A stretch of 64,000 nucleotides of DNA from NCBI GenBank assembly GCA_964447405.1, contig CAYUSP010000002.1, positions 248,001 through 312,000 of the forward strand. Reading direction: 5' to 3'. The position numbers were made by a program, and so were the translations under genes. Under the pieces are notes generated by a model, which was not told the origin of the DNA, made no database searches, and worked only from the letters and a program-made list of their open reading frames with translations. Shown piece by piece: positions 17,181 to 25,553 of the stretch; the stretch's first letter is position 1, and each line of letters starts with the position of its first letter. This stretch comes from JALNZF01 sp964447405. Lineage in GTDB: Bacteria > Nitrospirota > UBA9217.

Positions 17181-18300
17181 ACGATGGTTCGCCAATATGC
17201 CCTGGGGCATGTCAGCCCTGGTACTTGCCATAGCGCTCATCGGGCTCGCGGCTGTATACAGCGCCACGTACACCAGTCGGGGCCCGGGCTCCCTGTACTA
17301 CAAGCAGCTTATCTGGGTCGGCATCGGCACACTCGTTATGTTCCTTGCCCTCATTCCCGATTATCATACGATAGGCAGGTATGCCTATATACTGTATGCC
17401 ATTTCCCTGCTGCTCCTCGTGCTGGTCATGTTTTTGGGCAAGACCGGCATGGGTGCTCAGCGCTGGCTCGCCATAGGACCCTTTTCCTTCCAGCCCTCCG
17501 AACTCGCAAAACTGTCCATCACCCTCGCTTTGGCGCGCTATTTTGCCGAGGACCCGAAGCGCGGCAGCTATGAGCTTAAGGACCTCGCCATCCCGGGATT
17601 CATGGTCCTGGTGCCGCTCATCCTCGTGCTGAAACAACCGGACCTCGGCACTGCGCTTATGCTGCTGCTGACCTCGTCTCTTCTCGTGATGCTTGCAGGC
17701 ATCCAGCTGAGGTCTGTCCTGGTCGTCCTCCTCGTTGGTATAGTTATTGCCGTGCTCGTCTTCGCCGTTCCACCAGTGCGGCACAAGATATGGGGTTCGC
17801 TCAAGCCTTATCAGCAGAACCGGATAAAAGCATTCATCGACCCGGGCTCGGACCCACTCGGCAGCGGATACCATGCGAACCAGGCCAAGATCGCCGTGGG
17901 CTCCGGCCAACTCACCGGCAAGGGATACCGCAACGGGACACAAAGCCAGATGGCGTTCCTTCCCGAGCGACATACTGATTTTATTTTTGCAGTGATCTCC
18001 GAGGAGACAGGACTTATCGGCGCCAGCTCGCTTGTCCTGCTCTACCTGGTCTTGCTGCTCGCTGGCGTTGATACCGCCAGAAACGCCAAGGACCGGCTGG
18101 GAGTACTCATGGCCGGCGGCATCGTGTCCATGATCACGCTCTATGTTATCATCAATGTGGGCATGTCCATCGGTATCGTTCCCGTCGTGGGCGTACCTCT
18201 TCCCCTGGTGAGCTATGGCGGCACCTCGGTACTAACAACATTCCTCGCATTGGGAATACTCCTGAACATCCAGATGCGGCGGTTCATGCTGTTCTATTAA
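17170..18300 (+). CDS. rodA: Peptidoglycan glycosyltransferase RodA
   Basis: 376 residues, SEDS family with about ten membrane helices. Conserved blocks are LIPDYHTIGRYAYILYA, GAQRWLAIGPFSFQPSELAKL, KQPDLGTALMLL, and the C-terminal FAVISEETGLIGA and PLPLVSYGGTSVLT. It polymerises glycan strands with PBP2. It overlaps mrdA by 11 bases, so translational coupling is likely. Confidence 0.97.
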   Translation: MFSKRWFANMPWGMSALVLAIALIGLAAVYSATYTSRGPGSLYYKQLIWVGIGTLVMFLALIPDYHTIGRYAYILYAISLLLLVLVMFLGKTGMGAQRWLAIGPFSFQPSELAKLSITLALARYFAEDPKRGSYELKDLAIPGFMVLVPLILVLKQPDLGTALMLLLTSSLLVMLAGIQLRSVLVVLLVGIVIAVLVFAVPPVRHKIWGSLKPYQQNRIKAFIDPGSDPLGSGYHANQAKIAVGSGQLTGKGYRNGTQSQMAFLPERHTDFIFAVISEETGLIGASSLVLLYLVLLLAGVDTARNAKDRLGVLMAGGIVSMITLYVIINVGMSIGIVPVVGVPLPLVSYGGTSVLTTFLALGILLNIQMRRFMLFY

Positions 18301-18312
18301 TACTGAATAGGG

Positions 18313-18378
18313 TCATGTAGCAAGGGTCATGGGTCAAGGATTTGCCTTGCTACATGCTACTTGCCCCTTGACCCTTGC
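18313..18378. repeat. Structured intergenic repeat, copy 1
   Basis: It fills the gap between the rodA stop and the ribosome binding site of the radical SAM gene. Perfect complementary arms are CATGTAGCAAGG (18314-18325) with CCTTGCTACATG (18345-18356), GGGTCAAGG (18331-18339) with CCTTGACCC (18366-18374), and CAAGGGTCA (18321-18329) with TGACCCTTG (18369-18377). A related copy lies at 32300-32363. Confidence 0.75.
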
Positions 18379-18396
18379 CCAACACAAAGGAGTTCC

Positions 18397-20898
18397 ATGC
18401 TCGAAGATTTTCTCCCGCTGGTCACCAAACCTGCGCGCTATATCAATAATGAGATCAATGTGGTCAGAAAAGATTCGGCTTCGGTACAGACCCGGGTCTG
18501 CCTGTTCTTCCCCGATACCTACGAGGTCGGCATGTCTCACCTCGGCCTCAGAATACTCTATGACATTCTGAACAACAGGCCGGATACGGCCTGTGAACGC
18601 GTTTTTTCTCCCTGGGTGGATTATGAGCAAAGGCTGCGAGCATCCGGGCGGCCGCTCACGAGTCTCGAAACGAACCTGCCGCTCAACAAGTTCGATATCA
18701 TTGGCATCACGCTCCAGTACGAACTTTCCTACACGAACATCCTGAATGGCCTCGATCTCGCGGGCCTGCCCCTCCGCTCACGGGACCGGGATGACAGCCA
18801 TCCCCTGATCATCGCCGGCGGCCCCTGCGCCGTGAATCCCGAGCCCCTCGCCGACTTCATCGACGTGTTCTTCATCGGTGAAGCTGAGGAGGCAGTGCAT
18901 GAGCTTGTTGAGCTCAGGCAGGCGCAAGGCACAAGGAGCCAGTTACTCGCAGCCCTGGCGAATCGGGAGGGATTTTATGTACCCTCGCTCGGCGGCACTC
19001 CGGTGCGACGACGGTTTCTGAAAGACATCGAGTCCGCACCCTATCCGGACAAACCCATCCTGCCGCTTATGAAGCCGGTCCATGATCGAGTGTCCGTAGA
19101 GGTCGCCCGCGGCTGCATCCGCGGGTGCAGGTTCTGCCAGGCCGGGATCATCTACCGCCCCTACCGTGAGCGCGGGACGGACCGGATCAAGGACGTGCTT
19201 CAAAAGTCGCTTCAGTGCACGGGATACGAGGAGCTGTCTCTGGCCTCCTTGAGTACCGGCGACCATTCTGACATTGAACCCCTAGTCATCGAGCTCATGC
19301 ACACCTACCAGACCAGCAGAATTTCCGTCTCCCTTCCGTCTCTGCGAGTGGGCACCCTTACACCGGAGATGATCAAGGCCATAGCAGGCACCCGCAAGAC
19401 GGGATTCACACTTGCGCCCGAGGCCGGTACCGAGCATCTGCGAAGGGTCATCAACAAGCCTGTGAGCGACCTCGACCTACGTGACACCGCGGAGACCATC
19501 TTTCGGAGCGGCTGGAGCGTTCTCAAGCTCTACTTCATGATCGGCCTGCCCACCGAGACTGACGAAGATCTTGACGGCATCGTCCGTCTTGCTCTCGACC
19601 TGTTTGCTGTTGGAAAGAATGCATCAAAACGGCACATTCAGATCAATGTCAGTGTATCAACCTTCGTCCCCAAGCCCCATACACCATTCCAATGGATGGG
19701 GCAGGCATCACTTGCGGAGATCCGCAGAAAACAGGAGTATCTGAATACGAGGCTTCGGCGAAGGGGTATCGCGCTTAAACTGCACGATCCCGAAACCAGC
19801 CAGTTGGAAGGCGCATTCGCCCGCGGTGACCGCGGGCTTGGCAGGGTAATCGAAGAAGCCTTTCGTCTCGGCTGCCGATTCGACAGTTGGACCGAATGTT
19901 TCGACTTCAATAAATGGACTGCCGCGTTCTCCGCCTGCGGACTCGATATGTCTGCAGCAGCCACGCATGCTTTTGCCCTTGATGAGGAGCTGCCCTGGAG
20001 CCACATCAGGAGCGGTGTAACCCGCGAATTTCTGATGCGTGAATATCAAAAAGCCGTGGCAGAGGAAGTAACAGACAATTGCCGCGAGGAATGCACGCAT
20101 TGCGGCATCGGGTGCAGAGACGGAGGGACCCCATCGCTTGGCAGACCTGCGGCAACAGGGACTGAAGCGGGCAGGCTTAAGCAATCACTGCCCTCCGGGG
20201 AAGCACCTCACGCAGGCCCTCCTGACCAGACGATTCGGATCAGGCTGAAATACACAAAAACCGGCCGTATCCGTTTTCTATCTCATCTTGATTTCATGAC
20301 CATGTTTCATCGGGCGGTGGTGCGGGCAGGCATACCAGTCACCTTTTCCCGGGGATTTAATCCCCATCCGAAGTTTGCTTTCGGACCGGCACTCTCCGTA
20401 GGCCTGGAAAGCGAGGCTGAATACCTGGATATGGAGATAACGCCCCCTGTAGATATGGCTGAAATTGCTGAGAGCCTGAACAAGGTCCTGCCGGACGGAG
20501 TGGTGGTAGTTGATGCTTTGGCCGTCTCAAAGCAGGCCCCTTCCCTGTCAGGCAGTATCAGCCGATATGTGTATGAAGTGCAGGTTCCCGCAGGGTTTGC
20601 GGAGGGAGTCCAACAGCGCTTGGAAGAATTCATGTCGCGCGAAATGGTGATGGTCGCGAAAGATGGAGTGGAGACCGATATCAAGCCCGGAATAGAGGCG
20701 ATCACCGTCGCAGCGGGGAAGGATGTGCCGACGTTGTTGATCACCATCGTAGACAAGGACCGATGCAAACCGCGTATTCAGGACACAGTGGCTTTATTGT
20801 TCCGCATGGACCGCGAGCATGCAGCGATCGTCAGAATCAAACGCGTTGGATCGTTTTGCCGGAATAAAGATCAGTGGATCAATCCCCTGGAACTATAA
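18397..20898 (+). CDS. TIGR03960-type radical SAM protein fused to DUF2344 (TIGR03936) domain
   Basis: 833 residues from ATG at 18397, chosen because AAAGGAG lies 6-12 bases upstream. An N-terminal Rossmann-like part carries FFPDTYEVGMSHLGLRILYD. The radical SAM core has the cluster motif RGCIRGCRFCQAG (CxxxCxxC). A cysteine-rich linker around residue 565 reads CREECTHCGIGC, and the C-terminal ~215 residues (from about KYTKTGRIRFLSHLDFM) are the DUF2344 domain. In many genomes these two parts are separate neighbours; here they are fused. The substrate is not established, but proximity to RNase G is a recurrent association. Confidence 0.88.
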   Translation: MLEDFLPLVTKPARYINNEINVVRKDSASVQTRVCLFFPDTYEVGMSHLGLRILYDILNNRPDTACERVFSPWVDYEQRLRASGRPLTSLETNLPLNKFDIIGITLQYELSYTNILNGLDLAGLPLRSRDRDDSHPLIIAGGPCAVNPEPLADFIDVFFIGEAEEAVHELVELRQAQGTRSQLLAALANREGFYVPSLGGTPVRRRFLKDIESAPYPDKPILPLMKPVHDRVSVEVARGCIRGCRFCQAGIIYRPYRERGTDRIKDVLQKSLQCTGYEELSLASLSTGDHSDIEPLVIELMHTYQTSRISVSLPSLRVGTLTPEMIKAIAGTRKTGFTLAPEAGTEHLRRVINKPVSDLDLRDTAETIFRSGWSVLKLYFMIGLPTETDEDLDGIVRLALDLFAVGKNASKRHIQINVSVSTFVPKPHTPFQWMGQASLAEIRRKQEYLNTRLRRRGIALKLHDPETSQLEGAFARGDRGLGRVIEEAFRLGCRFDSWTECFDFNKWTAAFSACGLDMSAAATHAFALDEELPWSHIRSGVTREFLMREYQKAVAEEVTDNCREECTHCGIGCRDGGTPSLGRPAATGTEAGRLKQSLPSGEAPHAGPPDQTIRIRLKYTKTGRIRFLSHLDFMTMFHRAVVRAGIPVTFSRGFNPHPKFAFGPALSVGLESEAEYLDMEITPPVDMAEIAESLNKVLPDGVVVVDALAVSKQAPSLSGSISRYVYEVQVPAGFAEGVQQRLEEFMSREMVMVAKDGVETDIKPGIEAITVAAGKDVPTLLITIVDKDRCKPRIQDTVALLFRMDREHAAIVRIKRVGSFCRNKDQWINPLEL

Positions 20899-20978
20899 AG
20901 CCCTCACGCTTTATGCCTTCCCGCTGGCGACTCTGAGAATAAATTCCGGAAAATATTTCCCAGAAGGAAATCCTTTCC

Positions 20979-22088
20979 TCAACTTGCCTGCACCATCTGC
21001 CCTGAGCAGGAATATGAAGACATGGTTCCCTGCGCCACAAAACGACGATCAGCAAAAAAGGGAAGCAGGCTTGGGACCACGTTGTTCTTACCGAGTGACT
21101 TTGCCTTGTACAATCTTTCATCAGCTTCCCGAAGCAGCATTTCAGCCTCTGCTTTGTTTTCAAGAGCGGCTGCACCGAAACTCGCAGTAATAGCGATTTT
21201 TTTCCCTTCAAACAGAACTACATGCTCCTCAATTTTTTTCCTGATCTTATCCGATAATTGAACGGCATGATACAAGCTCGTATCAGGCAGGATCAGGACA
21301 AATTCTTCGCCCCCATACCGAGCGATATAATCCGATTTCCGCAGCAACGAGTTCAGCAGGCAGGAGATGTCCCTGAGAACCGCATCGCCGGCCTGATGGC
21401 CATGAACGTCATTGATATCTTTGAAGTTATCAAGGTCCAGCATAATCACTGACAGCTCGCTTCTCGTCCGCTGTGCAAAGGCGATATCGTTTTTAATGAA
21501 GCAGTCCAAAGCCCGCCGATTATAGCAACTGGTCAGAGGATCAATTGCAGCCGCGTTCTTCAGATGCTGCATACTCACGTGATTTTCCACAGCAACCGTG
21601 AGCGAGTTAACGATCGTTGAGATGATTGAATCGTGATAATACAGCATCTTCCTTTTCGGCTTGATATAGAGACGCGCGCTATCCTGTCCATCCATAATCT
21701 TGTAAGAAAGCAGATTTGTTACATCAATGGCGTCAGAATTGTGACGGGAATCCGCTGCGTGAGGTTCGAAAAAGTGGAGCGAGCGGTCAATATTTTGACT
21801 GCCGAAATCCTTTGTAATATATTCAGTAAATGGAGTGCTGTAGACCCGGGGATCGATCCAGATATCCAGTGTGTTGCCGTTCTTCAGTGCGAAACCGAAG
21901 ACTTCATAATCCAGAATATCCTTCAAACACTGTGAAACTTCAAAGAGAATTCCATCAATGTCCTTATGCTGGTTGATCTTCAGGATATACTGGCTCAGGG
22001 TCTGATAATCAATCCCCCGCATTATTCTATACCCAAGTTCAACAGCGCCCAGTGCACTATGAATGATTTTTTTTAGGTTGTGTCCCAT
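20979..22088 (-). CDS. Soluble diguanylate cyclase: GAF-like sensor plus GGDEF
   Basis: 369 residues, no membrane helix. The N-terminal ~190 residues look like a GAF-type sensor (IDGILFEVSQCLKDILDYEVFGFAL). The C-terminal GGDEF domain has the signature ARYGGEEFVLILPD, with an RKSD I-site exactly five residues upstream, so it should be active and product-inhibited. AAGGAG lies before ATG at 22088. It sits convergent to the radical SAM gene and divergent from RNase G, and a sigma-54-type promoter lies just upstream. Confidence 0.9.
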   Translation of the reverse strand: MGHNLKKIIHSALGAVELGYRIMRGIDYQTLSQYILKINQHKDIDGILFEVSQCLKDILDYEVFGFALKNGNTLDIWIDPRVYSTPFTEYITKDFGSQNIDRSLHFFEPHAADSRHNSDAIDVTNLLSYKIMDGQDSARLYIKPKRKMLYYHDSIISTIVNSLTVAVENHVSMQHLKNAAAIDPLTSCYNRRALDCFIKNDIAFAQRTRSELSVIMLDLDNFKDINDVHGHQAGDAVLRDISCLLNSLLRKSDYIARYGGEEFVLILPDTSLYHAVQLSDKIRKKIEEHVVLFEGKKIAITASFGAAALENKAEAEMLLREADERLYKAKSLGKNNVVPSLLPFFADRRFVAQGTMSSYSCSGQMVQAS

Positions 22089-22117
22089 GGCTTTACTCCT
22101 TTCTTACCAGGCTAATT

Positions 22118-22133
22118 AGCAATAATAATGCCA
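22118..22133 (-). promoter_or_regulatory. Sigma-54-type promoter for the GAF-GGDEF gene
   Basis: Minus strand TGGCATTATTATTGCT: GG at 22131-22132 and GC at 22119-22120 are separated by exactly 10 bases, and both half-elements match TGGCA / TTGCT. The expected start is near 22107, about 19 bases before ATG. Confidence 0.65.
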
Positions 22134-22198
22134 AAGTATTTCTTATGGGACATCAATACTTGACAATCACTGATCATGGTTATATTTCAGCTGCCCAG

Positions 22199-22223
22199 TA
22201 CTGACTAGAAAACGTGGTCAGTA
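22199..22223. promoter_or_regulatory. Inverted repeat upstream of the sigma-54-type site
   Basis: TACTGAC (22199-22205) and GTCAGTA (22217-22223) are perfect 7-base arms around an 11-base spacer. The site lies about 67 bases upstream of the -24 element, a distance normal for an activator site. It could equally serve rng. Confidence 0.45.
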
Positions 22224-22256
22224 TCGCGTCGCAACCGGTCATGGGCATTTTCCCGC

Positions 22257-22285
22257 TTGAATTCAAGGTATATCTCATATACAAT
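22257..22285 (+). promoter_or_regulatory. Sigma-70-like promoter for rng
   Basis: TTGAAT (22257-22262), 17-base spacer, TACAAT (22280-22285), 25 bases before the rng start, which has GAGGAG as its ribosome binding site. Confidence 0.6.
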
Positions 22286-22310
22286 GGCCAAAAATTGATG
22301 AGGAGAAAGC

Positions 22311-23816
22311 ATGTCATCTGAGATCATAGTAAACACAGGCCGCGAGGAAACGCGCGTTGCGCTCACGGAGAACGGCCTGGTCACTGAAATTTATGTTGAC
22401 CGCAAGAAGGACCGCGGCGTCGCCGGCAATGTTTACAAGAGCCGCGTCATGAAAGTGCTGCCAGGCATGCAGGCGGCGTTTGTCGACATCGGCCTCGAAA
22501 AATCAGCCTTCCTCTATGTGGGTGATGTTTTTGACAGCACCTCGGAATATACGCCCATGATGGATGACGAAGGGCTTGAATTGGAGGTTGAATCCAAGCG
22601 AAAACGGTCGCACGCAAACCAGATAGAGGACCTGCTTCAGGAGGGTCAGGAGATTCTGGTCCAGGTCTCTAAAGAACCGATCAGCACCAAAGGGGCGCGC
22701 GTCACGACGTACATAAGCATCCCCGGCCGCTATCTGGTCATGATGCCCGGAGTCAATCATATCGGCGTCTCGCGCCGGATAGAGAACGGCGATGAACGGA
22801 AGCGCCTCCGCGAGATTGTGGGAAGGCTCAGAAAACCCAATACCGGATACATCGTCCGGACCGCCAGCCAGGGCAGAACCGAGGATGATTTCACTGCGGA
22901 CATTGAATTCCTGAGCAAACTGTGGGAGACCATCCAGCGGAAGAAGGAGCGGACCTCGGCCCCCGCGCTCATGCACAACGAACTGGACCTCGTCTTCCGC
23001 GTCATCCGCGACGTGTTCACACGGGATGTGGATAAGATGGTGATCGATGCGGCAGATGAGTATCAGCGCGTAAAAGAGTTCATCGACTCCTACATCCCCC
23101 AGCTCGGCAGGCGTGTAAAACACTACGACGGCGATGATCCCATCTTTGAACACTACGGCGTAGAGATAGAAATTTCGCGCGCCCTGGGAAGGAAGGTCTG
23201 GCTCAAGTCAGGCGGATACATCATTATCGATCAAACCGAAGCACTGACCACCATAGACGTGAACACCGGCAGATACGTTGGCAAACGATCGCTTGAGGAT
23301 ACTATCCTGAAGACCAACCTCGAGGCTTTGCGTGAGATTGCGTACCAGCTGCGCCTCCGGAATATCGGCGGCATCATCATCCTTGACTTTATCGACATGG
23401 AACGGGAGGACAACCGGCGCAAGGTTTATTCCGCCCTCCAGGAGGCCCTGGCCCACGACAAGGCCAAGACCACCATCTCGCATATTTCGCCAATCGGGCT
23501 CATCGAAATGACGCGCAAGCGGATCCGCGAAAGTCTGGGCCGCACCCTCTGCGACACCTGCCCCTACTGCGAAGGCCGCGGCTTCATCAAGTCAAGCCGC
23601 ACGATGTGCTATGAGGTGTTCCGCGAACTTCGGAGGGCTTTTGCGAAATCCGATGAAAAGAAGGCGCTGGTGACCGTCCACTCCGTGGTTGCGGACATGC
23701 TGTACGACGAGGAGCGCCAGGGCGTGGAGGAACTGGAAAAGGAATTTCAGAAAAAGATCGTGATCAAGGCTGACCCGAACCTGCATCAGGAGCAGTATGA
23801 AGTGGTGATGGTGTAG
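22311..23816 (+). CDS. rng: Ribonuclease G/E family endoribonuclease
   Basis: 501 residues, RNase G length (no long RNase E scaffold tail). An S1-like RNA-binding region (about 38-128, VYKSRVMKVLPGMQAAFVDIG), catalytic aspartates in TTIDVNTG and IILDFIDM, and the metal-binding knuckle CDTCPYCEGRG are present. It processes 16S rRNA 5' ends and decays mRNA. A partial, decayed copy of its C-terminal coding region lies 565 bases downstream at 24381-24518. Confidence 0.95.
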   Translation: MSSEIIVNTGREETRVALTENGLVTEIYVDRKKDRGVAGNVYKSRVMKVLPGMQAAFVDIGLEKSAFLYVGDVFDSTSEYTPMMDDEGLELEVESKRKRSHANQIEDLLQEGQEILVQVSKEPISTKGARVTTYISIPGRYLVMMPGVNHIGVSRRIENGDERKRLREIVGRLRKPNTGYIVRTASQGRTEDDFTADIEFLSKLWETIQRKKERTSAPALMHNELDLVFRVIRDVFTRDVDKMVIDAADEYQRVKEFIDSYIPQLGRRVKHYDGDDPIFEHYGVEIEISRALGRKVWLKSGGYIIIDQTEALTTIDVNTGRYVGKRSLEDTILKTNLEALREIAYQLRLRNIGGIIILDFIDMEREDNRRKVYSALQEALAHDKAKTTISHISPIGLIEMTRKRIRESLGRTLCDTCPYCEGRGFIKSSRTMCYEVFRELRRAFAKSDEKKALVTVHSVVADMLYDEERQGVEELEKEFQKKIVIKADPNLHQEQYEVVMV

Positions 23817-23835
23817 GGGAAATAATAATAATGTA

Positions 23836-24045
23836 TCAGGCGAATACCAGCCGTCCTTTCGGTTCTGGTATCGGCCGGCCGAGCTCTTTTGCCGTTTCAA
23901 TCCACTCCTGGATAATCACTTCAGCATTGGCAAGCGCCTCCTTGTATGAAGCGCCGTCAGCCTGGCAACCCGCCAACTCAGGGACTTCCGCAATGAAGGC
24001 ATTATCGTCCTTGCTCCAGTAGATGATAACCTCATACTTAACCAT
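23836..24045 (-). CDS. hicB: HicB-family antitoxin (module 1)
   Basis: 69 residues from ATG at 24045, chosen because GGAGGGG lies 6 bases upstream. HicB pattern: YEVIIYWSKDDNAFIAEVPELAGCQADGASYKEALANAEVIIQEW split over the alpha/beta fold, with no C-terminal DNA-binding domain. It overlaps the end of hicA by 8 bases. HicB neutralises HicA and usually represses its own operon, although this short form would need another way to bind DNA. Confidence 0.88.
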   Translation of the reverse strand: MVKYEVIIYWSKDDNAFIAEVPELAGCQADGASYKEALANAEVIIQEWIETAKELGRPIPEPKGRLVFA

Positions 24046-24298
24046 GTGCATCCCCTCCAAGCTTATACTTCACTAAAATATTACGGACTTGTTTAACTTG
24101 ATACGGCTTTGCTTGCCCGCTTTTTGATTGCACATTGAGAATCTCGTCAATGCCGTCCTTCGTATAAATAAAATGGCTGCCGCGGATCCTCTCGGTAAAA
24201 TCAAGGGAGCGCAGCAGTCCACAAAGCTCGTCGAAGCCGACATTGGTATCTGACGCTCCGCTCAAAATTTTCTTTAGGATTTTATCTCTCTGTGTCAT
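24038..24298 (-). CDS. hicA: HicA-family mRNA interferase toxin (module 1)
   Basis: 86 residues. The double-stranded-RNA-binding-like fold of HicA ends with PYQVKQVRNIL and has the predicted catalytic His42 in RGSHFIYTKDG. HicA toxins cleave mRNA when not bound by HicB. A TAGTAT -10-like element at 24312-24317 lies only 13 bases before ATG, so the leader would be very short and there is no visible Shine-Dalgarno sequence. Confidence 0.87.
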   Translation of the reverse strand: MTQRDKILKKILSGASDTNVGFDELCGLLRSLDFTERIRGSHFIYTKDGIDEILNVQSKSGQAKPYQVKQVRNILVKYKLGGDAHG

Positions 24299-24380
24299 AC
24301 GTTATGCAGACATACTATCGCTGAAAACTACATAACCATATTTTACAGAAGGCACATCGGCAGGTCAAGTAAAGATATGA

Positions 24381-24518
24381 AAAAGGCGTGCATTTGCAGC
24401 GTCCGATGATAGGAAGTCGCTGGTAACCGTAAACTCCATTGTCCCGGACATAATGAACGACCATAAACGGCAGGGTGAGGAGGAGCTGGAACAGGAATTA
24501 ATGTACCGGCGGGAATAG
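24381..24518 (+). pseudogene. Decayed duplicate of the C-terminal part of RNase G
   Basis: Reading 24381-24518 in the plus strand gives 45 codons without an internal stop. RRAFA, SD, LVTV, RQG and EELE match rng residues around RRAFAKSDEKKALVTV and RQGVEELE in the same order and spacing: 24 of 39 aligned residues are identical by my count. It is preceded by an in-frame TGA and has no start codon or ribosome binding site. The end (after EELEQEL) diverges from rng and stops early. It is a remnant, separated from intact rng by the hicAB module 1. Confidence 0.75.
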
Positions 24519-24535
24519 GATTGATCTTGGGCATG

Positions 24536-24802
24536 TTACGACGCGCTTACGAGTTCCGTCGCAACAAGTTTCGGAGGGAGCCAGCGGCCATTTTCATCTT
24601 TTCGATATCGGGACTCTTCAAGAATATCGCCAAGAGTGCCGATCTTCTCTGCTTCTTCTAAAAACAGCCTGATTGCCGTCTTCAACATGTCCTTTGCGTG
24701 CTCAACGGTCTTGCTGCAACTTGACACATCAAGTTCAGGACAATAAGCAACAAATGTCTCATCTTCCTGAAAAACGATCACGTCGTAATCAATCAGGACC
24801 AT
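24536..24802 (-). CDS. Orphan HicB-like protein
   Basis: 88 residues from ATG at 24802, with GAGGAG well placed. HicB-type alpha/beta fold: DYDVIVFQEDETFVAYCPELDVSSCSKTVEHAKDML. No hicA is adjacent on its strand: the next gene upstream is the hicB of module 2, on the far side of a terminator. It may be a solitary antitoxin, or a remnant of a module that lost its toxin. A longer in-frame start at 24856 exists but lacks a ribosome binding site. Confidence 0.75.
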   Translation of the reverse strand: MVLIDYDVIVFQEDETFVAYCPELDVSSCSKTVEHAKDMLKTAIRLFLEEAEKIGTLGDILEESRYRKDENGRWLPPKLVATELVSAS

Positions 24803-24886
24803 GCCATTCTCCTCAATAGATTTTCTCTTTGAGAGATAGCGTATCGGAAATTCCATTGCAAGAAAAAAGCGGCCAATTCATCGCAT

Positions 24887-24940
24887 GTTCACGAGCAAAA
24901 AACGCCGGGCACGAACAACATGCCCGACGCTGCGTTACGT
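24887..24940. repeat. Repeated terminator-bearing block, copy 1
   Basis: About 54 bases that share most positions with 25751-25803, beginning GTTCACGA and continuing through a six-A tract and CGCCGGGCACG. The shared part extends beyond the hairpin, so the two copies look related by descent rather than only similar terminators. Confidence 0.6.
24897..24930 (-). terminator. Rho-independent terminator after hicAB module 2
   Basis: Read on the minus strand: stem CGTCGGGCA / TGCCCGGCG (one U-G pair) with a 9-base loop, followed by six T. It lies 42 bases after the hicB stop of module 2. Confidence 0.8.
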
Positions 24941-24971
24941 TATCGATATAATGGTAAAAAGGAATTTTTCT

Positions 24972-25304
24972 CTATTGGCTTAATTTTGAACTGGCAAGCC
25001 GATTAAGACTGACGCCGAACTCGGCAGCCTGAATAGCGAGTTTTTGATGAACCTGAGGAGGGACCCGCACCATGAATTTGCCGCTGAAATGACGGGACGA
25101 AATCGGCTCGGGAACAGCCTCGCCTTTTTTCAGCATATCTTTCATGACATCATCAACGACATTGCGAATGCCTTTTAAGGCGGTTTCCGGTGTATTAGCC
25201 AGCCAGCTAAGGCTGGGAAATTCAGCGCACAGCCCCACGTATTCCTTGTCGTCTTCAGACCACGTTACCCGGTATGTAAACCTATCTTTTTTCTTTATGG
25301 ACAT
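24972..25304 (-). CDS. hicB: HicB-family antitoxin with DNA-binding tail (module 2)
   Basis: 110 residues. The N-terminal HicB fold (FTYRVTWSEDDKEYVGLCAEFPSLSWLANTPETALKGI, split over strands) is followed by a C-terminal ribbon-helix-helix-like segment, GKFMVRVPPQVHQKLAIQAAEFGVSLNRLA. It is therefore a complete HicB able to bind the operator. GGTGG lies before ATG at 25304. It overlaps the end of hicA by 23 bases. Confidence 0.88.
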   Translation of the reverse strand: MSIKKKDRFTYRVTWSEDDKEYVGLCAEFPSLSWLANTPETALKGIRNVVDDVMKDMLKKGEAVPEPISSRHFSGKFMVRVPPQVHQKLAIQAAEFGVSLNRLASSKLSQ

Positions 25305-25548
25305 GATCCACCTCCAGTCTGTCTATGGCTAAGAGCACCTGCTTAACCTGATATGCCTTTGCTTTCCCCTTATGATTTTGAATGTTTATCCTTGGATCGC
25401 CCTGCCATGGGGTCTTGTAAATCCGATGGCTGCTTCCCCCTTGGCGAGGTTCGCCAAAATAATGATCGCATACTTTGCACAAATCATTAAATCGAACATC
25501 CCGAGGATTCTGACGTATGCGGGTGAGTACGTCTTCCCTTCTGCTCAT
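25282..25548 (-). CDS. hicA: HicA-family toxin (module 2)
   Basis: 88 residues from ATG at 25548. HicA pattern with predicted catalytic His41 in QGGSSHRIYKTPW and the C-terminal KAYQVKQVLLAID. It lies directly downstream of a near-consensus promoter whose -10 ends 5 bases before ATG, and no Shine-Dalgarno sequence is visible. It is more diverged from module 1 than a recent duplicate would be, though both end with YQVKQV. Confidence 0.85.
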   Translation of the reverse strand: MSRREDVLTRIRQNPRDVRFNDLCKVCDHYFGEPRQGGSSHRIYKTPWQGDPRINIQNHKGKAKAYQVKQVLLAIDRLEVDHVHKEKR

Positions 25549-25553
25549 GCTGT

